Part shown: in pieces, positions 53,324-60,849 of the stretch
Position numbering within the stretch: position 1 is the stretch's first letter
Layout of the letters: every line of letters starts with the position of its first letter
Assembly (NCBI RefSeq): GCF_000176175.1
Contig: NZ_ACZP01000011.1
Span: forward strand, 62,001-126,000
DNA from: Vibrio furnissii CIP 102972
Lineage (GTDB): Bacteria > Pseudomonadota > Gammaproteobacteria > Enterobacterales > Vibrionaceae
Length of the DNA stretch: 64,000 nt
Reading direction: 5' to 3'
Notes under the pieces: generated by a model
The model's input: the letters and a program-made list of their open reading frames with translations, nothing else
Told to the model about the DNA's origin: nothing
Database searches by the model: none
Position numbers and translations under genes: made by a program

Positions 53324-53995
53324 ATGACTCATCAACTCAACGTAGCTCATCAAAGAGTCCACACCATCACTCATGACAGAACCTTCAATGGGAAACCACT
53401 CTACTACTTTGAGGATGGTCTCGTCCTCGAATACCTAGAGGGGATAGACCGAGTACTGACTGAAGCACTAAACCAATACCCAAGAATCTTTGCTGTTCAC
53501 ATCAACCTAAACCTACCGAGTGACTTTGAGGGAGATTACCTAATGGTGTTTGCCCAGTTCTTTCGTATTTTGGAATCGGAGACTAATGCACTCTGTAAGG
53601 ACAAATACACCGACAGAACTTATCAATACCAGCAAACGGTCATTCGCTATATCTGGACGAAGGCGAATGAATCCACCAGCCAGCACCACCATCATCTTAT
53701 CTTGCTCTTTGATAGGGATCTCTTTCAAAACTTAGGTACTGGTCGAGAGGGTTGGGGGCGTTTTCTCTACAAAAAAGTGAGGAAGACATGGGATAGGGTG
53801 GTTGAAGCTAATTACAGCCAACCATGCTCTGGATTAGCCTACTCTCCTACGAATGAAGGTTTTGAGCTGTTGTCAGACGCTGAAGTGTTCCCGTTACAGT
53901 TAAACGAGTTCTTCTATCGAATCAGTCGTCTCGCGAAGCCCATTGCCAACTTGAACGATCACCGAAATAAGAGCTTTGGTTGCAGTCACGACTGA
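53324..53995 (+). CDS. Gp2/YfjJ-like protein 2
   Basis: 223 residues. The paralog aligns through DRTFNGKPLYYFEDGL, YIWTKANESTSQHHHHLILLF and FFYRISRLAKP. The double-His run is present, but the tyrosine of the CYFAKP motif in copy 1 is replaced (SRLAKP), so the catalytic role may be lost. It starts 64 bases after copy 1 with its own hairpin-embedded ribosome site. Confidence 0.8.
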   Translation: MTHQLNVAHQRVHTITHDRTFNGKPLYYFEDGLVLEYLEGIDRVLTEALNQYPRIFAVHINLNLPSDFEGDYLMVFAQFFRILESETNALCKDKYTDRTYQYQQTVIRYIWTKANESTSQHHHHLILLFDRDLFQNLGTGREGWGRFLYKKVRKTWDRVVEANYSQPCSGLAYSPTNEGFELLSDAEVFPLQLNEFFYRISRLAKPIANLNDHRNKSFGCSHD

Positions 53996-54018
53996 CCTTA
54001 AAAAAATACAACGCGAGC

Positions 54019-54051
54019 AATGCCTATGTCATTCACACACAAAAAGGCATT
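54019..54051 (+). promoter_or_regulatory. Hairpin at the ribosome site of Gp2-like gene 3
   Basis: AATGCCT (54019-54025) pairs with AGGCATT (54045-54051), with a 19-base loop. The AGG at the base of the right arm is the probable ribosome site for ATG 54056. Confidence 0.5.
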
Positions 54052-54055
54052 ACTC

Positions 54056-54652
54056 ATGGCAAATAGAACTTACCTCCCAAGCATTACCCTTGATAGAACT
54101 TTTGAAGATTACCCGCTGTATTACAGCGACAAGGGGTTATACGAGTCAGCACTGACCTCGATGGTCGATGTCTTTGAACAGGCACTCAGTCAGTTTGACA
54201 TCGTTCTCACTACACGTTTGGACTTATACCTGCCTAAAGATCATCAAGACACCAATCTCAGTACCCTTAAGGACTACTTTGAAATCCTGAAAGAGAAGCT
54301 GAACACCAATTCGTTGCATTACGTGTGGCGTAAGCGAGCGGATAGCCGTTCGCACCATTATCAAGTGATGTTGTTTACTGATTATAAACAGCATTTTGGT
54401 GATGTTATTTCCATGGACAAGCGTAACGAAATTGTGGGGCATCTGAAAACTGCTTGGGGAGAAGCGATGAAAAAGCACTACAAAGGCAATGAGCGCTCAA
54501 TGGTCCAACTGAACGACCGAGGGAACTATAGCTTGGGTACACGCTGTAAGAGCACAGATACTGACATAAAGAACTGCGTCTATAAACGGATGAGTAGTCT
54601 TGCTGAAGCGTGGAGCGAGACGGTGTACTGCTTTGGCTCTAGCTTGGAGTAG
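54056..54652 (+). CDS. Gp2/YfjJ-like protein 3
   Basis: 198 residues. It shares LDRTFEDYPLYYSDKGLY, YVWRKRADSRSHHYQVMLF and a degenerate C-terminal KRMSSLAEAW. The second histidine of the HxH-like site is Gln here and the late tyrosine is absent, making it the most diverged copy. ATG 54056 is preferred; 54020 would extend it by 12 residues and lies in the left arm of the hairpin. Confidence 0.75.
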   Translation: MANRTYLPSITLDRTFEDYPLYYSDKGLYESALTSMVDVFEQALSQFDIVLTTRLDLYLPKDHQDTNLSTLKDYFEILKEKLNTNSLHYVWRKRADSRSHHYQVMLFTDYKQHFGDVISMDKRNEIVGHLKTAWGEAMKKHYKGNERSMVQLNDRGNYSLGTRCKSTDTDIKNCVYKRMSSLAEAWSETVYCFGSSLE

Positions 54653-54686
54653 GCCGACTGCATTTTTTTACAGTTGCGGCTTATCA

Positions 54687-54719
54687 CATGGGTATATACA
54701 AGAGGAGACAATTCCCATG
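54687..54719 (+). promoter_or_regulatory. Inverted repeat over the alpA-like start
   Basis: CATGGG (54687-54692) and CCCATG (54714-54719) are complementary. The right arm contains the start codon, and the GAGGAG ribosome site is in the loop. Confidence 0.45.
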
Positions 54720-54917
54720 AGATTTCTACGACTAAAAGAAGTGATGTCACTTACAGGGCTAGGCCGTTCAACTATCTACAAGTTCATGGCAGATGAAACC
54801 GACTTTCCTAAGAGTGTGCCACTCGGTGGACGAGCGGTAGCTTGGGTAGAAAGTGAAATCGAGGAATGGATGGAATCGCGTCTGAGTATGCGAGACAACC
54901 AAGAATCCTTTCAGTAA
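54717..54917 (+). CDS. AlpA-family DNA-binding regulator
   Basis: 66 residues. FLRLKEVMSLTGLGRSTIYKFM is the MerR-like helix-turn-helix of AlpA, and FPKSVPLGGRAVAWVESEIEEWM is the family signature. AlpA proteins activate excision or replication genes of P4-like and satellite elements. AGAGGAGA before ATG 54717 is strong; upstream in-frame codons belong to copy 3. Confidence 0.93.
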   Translation: MRFLRLKEVMSLTGLGRSTIYKFMADETDFPKSVPLGGRAVAWVESEIEEWMESRLSMRDNQESFQ

Positions 54918-54986
54918 CACAAACATCAACGGGGCGCTGGCTAAGCAAAGTCATGCGCCCTTTTTGCAATTAGAGAGAGATAAAAA

Positions 54987-55433
54987 ATGAGTTATTCAAT
55001 TTACGTAGACGGCGCTGCACCAAACAATCAACACGTCTGTATGAGAGGTGGTATCGGGCTGGTGGTGATGGATGAAGACAATGAGATAGTCCATGAAGAG
55101 AGCATCACCATTGACCGAGAGACGGATTGTGCGGAGCTGGAGTTACTGGCATTTATCGAAGGGCTGGAGTATGCCGAAGATGGTGATGTTATCTATTCAG
55201 ATAATGATTACTGTGTTAAAGGTTTCAACATTTGGCTTGATGACTGGAAAGACCGAGGGTGGCGTAAAGCGAATAAGAAGCCGGTTAAGCATCGGCAACT
55301 CTGGAAACAAGTCGATGAACTGCGTTCTAGAAAGTATGTCGAGGTACTTAAAGTCAAAGCTCATTCTGGTGTCAGAGGGAATGAGATAGCGGATTCGTTA
55401 GCAGTTGATGCTGCTAGAAGTGATATCGATTGA
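54987..55433 (+). CDS. RNase HI carried by the island
   Basis: 148 residues. The catalytic residues D8 (YVDGAAP), E50 (AELELLA), D72 (YSDNDY), H126 (VKAHSGV) and D136 (NEIADSLA) are all in place, so an active RNA:DNA-hybrid nuclease is expected. It is distinct from the housekeeping rnhA by its AT-rich coding and location. It may process replication primers of the element or act on phage R-loops; both are inference. Confidence 0.9.
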   Translation: MSYSIYVDGAAPNNQHVCMRGGIGLVVMDEDNEIVHEESITIDRETDCAELELLAFIEGLEYAEDGDVIYSDNDYCVKGFNIWLDDWKDRGWRKANKKPVKHRQLWKQVDELRSRKYVEVLKVKAHSGVRGNEIADSLAVDAARSDID

Positions 55434-55439
55434 TGTAAT

Positions 55440-55476
55440 AATGCGGTTTGTAGGCTCAATCTAACAAGCCGCTATT
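55440..55476 (+). terminator. Imperfect hairpin after the RNase HI gene
   Basis: AATGCGGTTTGT and ACAAGCCGCTATT pair with one bulge and a G-T pair. A T-rich stretch follows about 15 bases on, so this may be a terminator. Confidence 0.4.
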
Positions 55477-55525
55477 ACCTGTTATTTGCGTTTTTGTAGA
55501 TAACATATATCTGAAGGTGGATGCG

Positions 55526-55746
55526 ATGAGGAAGCAAGAGTTGGCATTAGACTAACCGCTCTCTTAGCAAGTTTTTCCCCATACCTTGTTTCGCATAACT
55601 TAACCAGCTCTGCTTGGTACTGGATTGTAGGCCTAATTTTTGTAATGCTAGTAAGTGTCTACCATTTCAGTGGCGATTCAACTATCGCCCAGCAAGATGC
55701 GCAACCTGATAGAACTCAAATACAACACCATTGGCGATGCTGTTGA
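55526..55746 (+). pseudogene. Frameshifted small membrane-protein gene
   Basis: ATG 55526 follows GAAGGTGG and reads MRKQELALD before TAA (55553-55555). In the neighbouring frame the sequence goes on from about 55552 as LTALLASFSPYLVS...WYWIVGLIFVMLVSVYHFSG and stops at TGA 55744-55746. Joining them needs one base and gives about 73 residues with two membrane helices. It is a disrupted gene or a sequence error. The family is not recognised. Confidence 0.5.
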
Positions 55747-55855
55747 GGTATTTGGTTCACCAGCAGCAATCAGAGAAACCTTTATTGGGTTTCAGAAGTA
55801 TCTTTATGAAAGATCGTTCAGGAATATGTATACTGTATTTATAGACAGTAATTAG
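55697..55855 (+). CDS. Possible 52-residue protein before kwaA
   Basis: The frame from ATG 55697 reads MRNLIELKYNTIGDAVEVFGS... and ends 10 bases before kwaA. Its composition looks protein-like (mixed hydrophobic and charged), but the ribosome site is poor. It overlaps the frameshifted membrane gene. Unknown family, low certainty. Confidence 0.35.
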   Translation: MRNLIELKYNTIGDAVEVFGSPAAIRETFIGFQKYLYERSFRNMYTVFIDSN

Positions 55856-55865
55856 GGTGGTGAGG

Positions 55866-56462
55866 ATGGATCTTTCAAATACCTTGGATAAAATCGGGTT
55901 GTACATACTTTCACTACTGGTTTTATTTGTTTTTATTATATTTTTGACTGTAGATGTTCCGTACTGTTTTGGCGAGAATTGCGAATTTGTTGGCTTCAGT
56001 GCATTTGCAGACATTGCAAAGAAAAACTTTTCTAGCATCTTGTCGCTGCTGGGGTTGGTTGCAGGTGTGTATTTCTATTTTCGGTTTGAGAATGAAGTGA
56101 AAGGTGGCTCTCTTGATGTCATGAAGATCGAGAAGTCCAGCAGTGAGAGCTATGAGCACTTGGTGTTTTTAGCAACTTATATCCTGCCATTCATTGGTTT
56201 TACTTTTGATGAGACAAGAAAGACGATTGCTTACTTCTTACTTTTGGCAGTTATTGGATTAATTTTCATCAAAACCGATAAATATTATGCTAACCCAACA
56301 CTGGCTTTATTGGGTTACAAGTTATTTAAAACTGACGTGAGTTGTAGAGGCACTCAGTATAAAAATATGGTCATTATTTCAACGAGTGAGTTGAGTGAAG
56401 GTGACCAAGTAAATTTCAAGTTCTTATCTAACAGTGTTTGTTTTGCAAGGAAGGTCGAATGA
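55866..56462 (+). CDS. kwaA: KwaA, membrane subunit of the Kiwa anti-phage system
   Basis: 198 residues with four hydrophobic helices (about 12-33, 56-74, 100-115, 122-140) and a soluble C-terminus. Size and topology, and coupling by a 4-base ATGA overlap to a DUF4868 gene, identify KwaA. Kiwa is a two-gene defence system in which KwaA sits in the inner membrane and detects phage attack at the cell envelope. ATG 55866 is preferred; GTG 55857 would add three residues. Confidence 0.85.
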   Translation: MDLSNTLDKIGLYILSLLVLFVFIIFLTVDVPYCFGENCEFVGFSAFADIAKKNFSSILSLLGLVAGVYFYFRFENEVKGGSLDVMKIEKSSSESYEHLVFLATYILPFIGFTFDETRKTIAYFLLLAVIGLIFIKTDKYYANPTLALLGYKLFKTDVSCRGTQYKNMVIISTSELSEGDQVNFKFLSNSVCFARKVE

Positions 56463-57412
56463 CAGTTGAACAGTTCAAAAACAAGGTGAGGGCAATTGTT
56501 GATGATTGCATTGGTATCAAAATGTTCTTTGTTGATGACGAAGCAAACATTAGAGATTCGGATGTTGATAATGCTGCACTGGTCCGCTTAAAAACGAGCA
56601 TGGTCTCAAAGTTAAAGACTGGGATCGTGGAAAATGAATCATTGTCGATGCCTCTATTATCGGACGCTGATGAAAGGAAAAACGCTCTTTATAAGTTTGA
56701 CTTTGACGACAAGCCACTTGAATTTGACCTGTTAGAACAAGCCTTACAACTAAGAGTTAATGCACCTGATAAGTACCAAGTCGGGGACGGGGATTTTGAT
56801 GATATCAGTGCAATAATCGTTGTACTGACGGGGCGAAACAACGAAACAATTACACTCTACAAGCATCAGTACACAGTGTCAGTACTCAAAGCTGAACAAG
56901 GTGCATTGAATCTGTTCAAATCAAATAATAGATTGTCTGAACTTGAATCAAACATCCTGAAGATAGATCCCAATTTCGTATTTCTTAAGCTTGATAACGA
57001 TTATTACGTTGAAAATGTTAAAACGCTGGAGTCATATCTTGGGTTCCACGATGTAATCAAAGACACAGCCGCCAAATGCGTAGCAAAACTCACAGATATG
57101 GCGTTGATCGAAGATACTGCACCGCTAGTCGAACGGGTAGAAGGCGAGGATATGGCGTTTTCTCGTAAACTAGCAAAGGTTGCCCGCAACTCGCCAGTAA
57201 TGGGAGCAGTAGCAAACAACGACATCATCGCTTTTGCACAGAAACACAAATACCTGTCAAAACTACTAAAACTCAATGACGCAGGGGATAAGTTTGTCTT
57301 AAAGACAAAAATATCTCAGAACCATTTTATTAAACTTATGAGTGATGACTACTTGGAGTCAGAGTTGACAAATATTCAATATGACAGTTTGGCCAAAGAC
57401 AAACTGGAATAG
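56459..57412 (+). CDS. kwaB: KwaB, DUF4868 effector of the Kiwa system
   Basis: 317 residues, close to the usual length of KwaB. It has the family pattern of DUF4868: an N-terminal acidic domain, the central VVLTGRNNETITLYKHQY block (about 120-137) and SLxxxR-like helical C-terminal part. KwaB binds DNA and works with KwaA to stop phage replication and late transcription. It overlaps kwaA by four bases. The identification is from family resemblance plus operon partner. Confidence 0.85.
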   Translation: MTVEQFKNKVRAIVDDCIGIKMFFVDDEANIRDSDVDNAALVRLKTSMVSKLKTGIVENESLSMPLLSDADERKNALYKFDFDDKPLEFDLLEQALQLRVNAPDKYQVGDGDFDDISAIIVVLTGRNNETITLYKHQYTVSVLKAEQGALNLFKSNNRLSELESNILKIDPNFVFLKLDNDYYVENVKTLESYLGFHDVIKDTAAKCVAKLTDMALIEDTAPLVERVEGEDMAFSRKLAKVARNSPVMGAVANNDIIAFAQKHKYLSKLLKLNDAGDKFVLKTKISQNHFIKLMSDDYLESELTNIQYDSLAKDKLE

Positions 57413-57514
57413 CAATTCAGGTTTAATTTAAAAGCTATGACGCGCTACGAAAATAAATAGGTAGTTGGTATTCACGTAGCGTCGCGTGGCACCTGTAATA
57501 CACGATTGGTTAAG

Positions 57515-57540
57515 AATGGGGAGCGTAATTGCTCCCCATT
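57515..57540. terminator. Hairpin between kwaB and the small exported protein
   Basis: AATGGGGAGC and GCTCCCCATT pair across six bases, with a T-rich stretch nearby on the + strand. It probably ends kwaAB transcription. Confidence 0.7.
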
Positions 57541-57570
57541 GTCATTTTTTACCGTCGCTGGTGGTAGGTA

Positions 57571-57798
57571 TTACTTTTCTTTGACTGCTTCACAGCCTTC
57601 AGGAACGGTGATGCTCGCTACGTCTTTACCTGCCTGTTGCGCCGTTTTCACATCCATTTTGTATTGAGTACATTTGCCTACACTAACGTTGACGGCTCCC
57701 GAATCTGCGGATGGATTACCGCCCAGTGTACCACCAGCAAAGGCGGAAGAGGCAGAGAAAGCTAACGCTGTAGTGATAAGTAGAGATGACTTATTCAT
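57571..57798 (-). CDS. Small exported protein of unknown function
   Basis: 75 residues. The signal peptide MNKSSLLITTALAFSASSAFA is cleaved after AFA, leaving about 54 residues with two cysteines (KCTQY, EGCEA) that may form a periplasmic disulfide. AAGGATC precedes ATG 57798. It lies 47 bases after the lipoprotein gene, probably one transcript. Family not recognised. Confidence 0.7.
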   Translation of the reverse strand: MNKSSLLITTALAFSASSAFAGGTLGGNPSADSGAVNVSVGKCTQYKMDVKTAQQAGKDVASITVPEGCEAVKEK

Positions 57799-57845
57799 AG
57801 TTGATCCTTAAGAGTTGGTTGAGTGTGTTATTTGGGAATTGAAAG

Positions 57846-58214
57846 TTAGAAGGTGTAGACAAAGGTGCCAGCGCTGGAGGTGACTTCGATTTCTTTCACG
57901 CTGTCTACGGTGCAGTTGTTGCTGTATCCGGTGTAGGTTTGACCGAACTTCAATGAAACGTTTCTTGATAGCTCCGAGGTTGTGCCTGCGGGTAATCGGC
58001 AGTTGCCACGGTTAATCACCACATTGCTAATTACGGTGCTGTCGGTGATGGCTTGCAGGTCAAAAACCAATGTTCCCCAATGCGAGTTAGTCGATATCGA
58101 CACTTCAATATCTGCTGTTGCTGCTTGAGTCTCTTCTTGGTCGCCACAAGCGGTGAGCCCGATAAACAGGATGGTCATAGCGGCGTATCGGAGTAGGGTG
58201 TTGGTTAATGTCAT
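57846..58214 (-). CDS. Island lipoprotein of unknown function
   Basis: 122 residues. Signal peptide ends at lipobox LTAC (C23). The mature part is beta-rich with a Cys pair (GNCRLP, NNCTV). The second mature residue is Gly, which does not signal inner-membrane retention in the E. coli rule, so an outer-membrane location is likely. It is 30 bases after the WYL gene. Confidence 0.72.
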   Translation of the reverse strand: MTLTNTLLRYAAMTILFIGLTACGDQEETQAATADIEVSISTNSHWGTLVFDLQAITDSTVISNVVINRGNCRLPAGTTSELSRNVSLKFGQTYTGYSNNCTVDSVKEIEVTSSAGTFVYTF

Positions 58215-58244
58215 AACGGTGCTCTCCTTATCGGTGAGTGAAAT

Positions 58245-58979
58245 TCAGGACGCACTGATTCCATCGTGTTCACGCATGAACCGTTCAAGGTTGAAATCAG
58301 TCGGATAGGTAAAAGAAAACGTCGATACACTGGCCTCATCAATCAAAGGCAAGGCTAGGGTACGTATCGTGTGTTGACCGGATAATCGAAAGAGCAGCAA
58401 GAGCGCGTCACACTGAACCGAGAGTCCCATTGGCTCAATGAGCGCCTTCTCTTGCTGCAATACTTGGCTCGATATCTTGAGCATACGGTTGTGCAGTAAT
58501 GCCGTGTGTACCGCATTCAACACTTGCCGTTGCTCGTCACTCCACTCGCGAATTGTGGGCAAATACACATGTACTTTTGCTAACCATGCTTGTTCTTTTG
58601 AATGTGCTGAACCCTTGTGTGGTAAAGGTTTGTCTCTCTCCGAGGAGGACCCTTGACCATAATTCAGTGCATCAGGAACCAGCGGTAGTAAGTACTTGTT
58701 GGTCAGTTGCCAATAGAGCATTTCCTGCTTGTTGAGCTTCAGTAATTGCTCTGAGGTTTTACGATAAACATGGGGCATGCTCATCGAATCACACTCCACG
58801 TTAAACACTTCCACAATGATGTCATCGAGGTAGCGTTTAATGCTGCGCGTGGTGCGGTGAATATCGAGTAGGGCTAACTGCTGCTGCAACTCCCTAACGG
58901 TGATCCATCGATGTTGAGGAATAAGCATCAGCGTGTGCAGCAAAGCGGATAACCCTTCAATGCTGGTTTTATTGCTCAT
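58245..58979 (-). CDS. WYL-domain transcription regulator
   Basis: 244 residues. An N-terminal winged helix (WITVRELQQQLALLDIHRTTRSIKRYLDDI) is followed by a WYL-like domain (about 130-240, with IEPMGLSVQCDALLLLFRLSG). WYL regulators sense nucleic-acid ligands and often control defence genes. It may regulate the lipoprotein pair or the whole island; this is inference. Confidence 0.78.
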   Translation of the reverse strand: MSNKTSIEGLSALLHTLMLIPQHRWITVRELQQQLALLDIHRTTRSIKRYLDDIIVEVFNVECDSMSMPHVYRKTSEQLLKLNKQEMLYWQLTNKYLLPLVPDALNYGQGSSSERDKPLPHKGSAHSKEQAWLAKVHVYLPTIREWSDEQRQVLNAVHTALLHNRMLKISSQVLQQEKALIEPMGLSVQCDALLLLFRLSGQHTIRTLALPLIDEASVSTFSFTYPTDFNLERFMREHDGISAS

Positions 58980-59117
58980 GACTACGCTCTCAATACATCA
59001 AAGCTCCACACCGGAGTCGGACATTTAATGTCGGGAGAATAGAGGTGGGTCAGACACATAATGTCCAACGGTGAAAACAGCATCAATCGGCATCACCAAA
59101 GCGTGAGCCGATTAACA

Positions 59118-59294
59118 TTAACGAGGCTTATGCTTATCACTGAGCTCGGCAATGGCTGCCAATAACCCAATCAACAGCACCACCAGAAACCCTAAAGTAG
59201 ATAAGGCTCCAATGGCACCGAAGAACGGGGAAAGAGAGAACAACGTAATGAGGGCAGTGACAAGTTTGATGGTTTGTAGAAGAAGGGAAGTCAT
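59118..59294 (-). CDS. 58-residue two-helix membrane protein
   Basis: The frame MTSLLLQTIKLVTALITLFS... has two hydrophobic helices (about 5-26 and 29-48) and a basic end (DKHKPR). It begins three bases after the stop of the DUF2787 gene, so it is likely translated by coupling. Family unknown. Confidence 0.62.
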   Translation of the reverse strand: MTSLLLQTIKLVTALITLFSLSPFFGAIGALSTLGFLVVLLIGLLAAIAELSDKHKPR

Positions 59295-59297
59295 GAG

Positions 59298-59741
59298 TTA
59301 TTGCGGGGTAACGGCTATCTCGTTGTAGGAGTCCATATCGACATAGGCAAGAAAGTTATTCTCCCATAGCCGATACAGCTCTTTCGCATCACGGCTACCT
59401 TGCATCGGTAGCCAGCCACGATAGGCCACAAAGAACTGCCCAACCCGAAAATCAAAATCCAAGTTGCGCTCTAGCTCTGGATAGTAGTTGCCCATATAAG
59501 CAAAGTCAGTGATGTACTCAACGCTCCATTCCCCTGTTGAAGTTTGGCAAATCGCCATCTCAACCGGATGGAACCCGCCTTCTTCCGCGCTGTAACTTTT
59601 ATCGCGAAAGTTAAACACCAGATAACGGCTAGTGGTCAGTGCTTCATTGCTCAGAAAATGAGCGGTGAGCTGTTCACTTAACAGCTTATGCAGTTTCTTT
59701 GACACAGGTAGTAATGATGCTGTAAAGGTTAATTTGGACAT
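59298..59741 (-). CDS. DUF2787 protein, copy 2
   Basis: 147 residues with the DUF2787 pattern: RYLVFNFRDKSYSAEEGGFHPVEMAI, then an ITDFAYMGNYYPELERNLDFDF block. The family is common in Vibrio and Shewanella mobile islands and has no known function. It is diverged from the neighbouring copy (59792-60235). Confidence 0.8.
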   Translation of the reverse strand: MSKLTFTASLLPVSKKLHKLLSEQLTAHFLSNEALTTSRYLVFNFRDKSYSAEEGGFHPVEMAICQTSTGEWSVEYITDFAYMGNYYPELERNLDFDFRVGQFFVAYRGWLPMQGSRDAKELYRLWENNFLAYVDMDSYNEIAVTPQ

Positions 59742-59791
59742 AGTGAGTCCTCCTTGTTTCAGGATTCAAATAAGAAATGAGAGAGTGAGAG

Positions 59792-60235
59792 TTATTGGAA
59801 CGTGCCGACCATCGTCAGTTGCACATCATCGAAAACGTTTCTGGAAAGGTGACGAGCAAAGGCTTTCATCCATACCGAGAGCAGCTCTTGTACCTCTGGG
59901 TGGGATAAATCCGTGCTCCCCGCATCGGGTTGATAGCACCAGCGATTAGCAAGGTGAAAGTACAACTCAGGCTCAACGGTTGTGCTGTTGTCATCGGGAT
60001 AAGAGAAGCTGGCAAAGAACACCACCAGCCAAGGGCTAGAGGCAGACTCACGTTTAAGCTGTATCTCTATCGGATGCAAACCTTGTCGGTGTCGGTAGTA
60101 ACTCATCTGACGGCAGTTCAATACGAGTCGCTCCGCATTGTCCGAGATGGTGTATCGATTCAAAAGTGCTTCCAATGACGCATGTAAAGCATCATCAATA
60201 GAAAGCTCACCATAATGTCGCTCAATCATAACCAC
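59792..60235 (-). CDS. DUF2787 protein, copy 1
   Basis: 147 residues with the same pattern ([45 protein letters not shown]). Its start overlaps the RadC-like gene end by 10 bases, so the two are coupled. The two DUF2787 copies arose by an old duplication. Confidence 0.8.
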   Translation of the reverse strand: MVMIERHYGELSIDDALHASLEALLNRYTISDNAERLVLNCRQMSYYRHRQGLHPIEIQLKRESASSPWLVVFFASFSYPDDNSTTVEPELYFHLANRWCYQPDAGSTDLSHPEVQELLSVWMKAFARHLSRNVFDDVQLTMVGTFQ

Positions 60236-60699
60236 CCCCTTTCAGCAAACGAGGTGCAGGTATCTCCTGTCACGATATGGTCAAGCACGCGAACATCCAC
60301 CAGCGCTAAAGCGTCTTTGAGTCTTTCGGTTATGCGTCTATCGGCTTGAGACGGCGTTGAATCACCGGATGGATGGTTATGGGCAAATATCACCGCTGCG
60401 GCATTCACTTCTAACACTGCTTTCACCACTTCTCGCGGGTAGACGCTAGCAGCATCCACCGTTCCCTGAAACAGCTCTTTAAACTCAATCAGTCGGTTTT
60501 GGTTATCCAGCAGCAATAAGGTAAAGACTTCACGCTCATAGCAGCCTAGCTTGCAGCGCACATACTCTTTGGTGGCATCAGGATTGGTTAGGGCATCACC
60601 ACGCACGTAGCGTGTAGCCAGTATCTCCGCCGCATGCTCTAGGATTTCATTTTCCTGATAGCGTTGCTGCTTTTGGTAATCGGGAGTTTTGGTATTCAT
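60226..60699 (-). CDS. RadC-like JAB/MPN protein
   Basis: 157 residues. The JAMM-type metal motif is [16 protein letters not shown], and the E of the family is in REVVKAV. It is shorter than chromosomal RadC (about 225) and typical of mobile elements, where its function (anti-restriction or repair) is not proven. It heads a likely minus-strand operon with the DUF2787 pair and the 58-residue protein. Confidence 0.9.
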   Translation of the reverse strand: MNTKTPDYQKQQRYQENEILEHAAEILATRYVRGDALTNPDATKEYVRCKLGCYEREVFTLLLLDNQNRLIEFKELFQGTVDAASVYPREVVKAVLEVNAAAVIFAHNHPSGDSTPSQADRRITERLKDALALVDVRVLDHIVTGDTCTSFAERGWL

Positions 60700-60815
60700 T
60701 TCAGGCTCCTGTCGGAATCAATGATGGGTATTCACATTGATGACATATGCCTGAAGATTTTTGGATTGAGGTTTATGACTTAGCAACAAGTAGAATCTGA
60801 ACAAGATCTCTTAAC

Positions 60816-60843
60816 TTGACAAAACTTGACCTGGTCATATACT
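60816..60843 (+). promoter_or_regulatory. Strong promoter with internal palindrome before the HTH-ImmA/IrrE gene
   Basis: TTGACA (60816-60821) and TATACT (60838-60843) are 16 bases apart. The spacer contains the exact palindrome TGACC-T-GGTCA (60827-60837), a likely operator. Only six bases separate the -10 box from the ATG at 60850. Confidence 0.75.
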
Positions 60844-60849
60844 CACCAC

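Noticed and set aside
57571..57798. The 75-residue exported protein as a toxin or bacteriocin
   Set aside because: It has an ordinary signal peptide, no double-Gly leader, and no immunity or export genes nearby.
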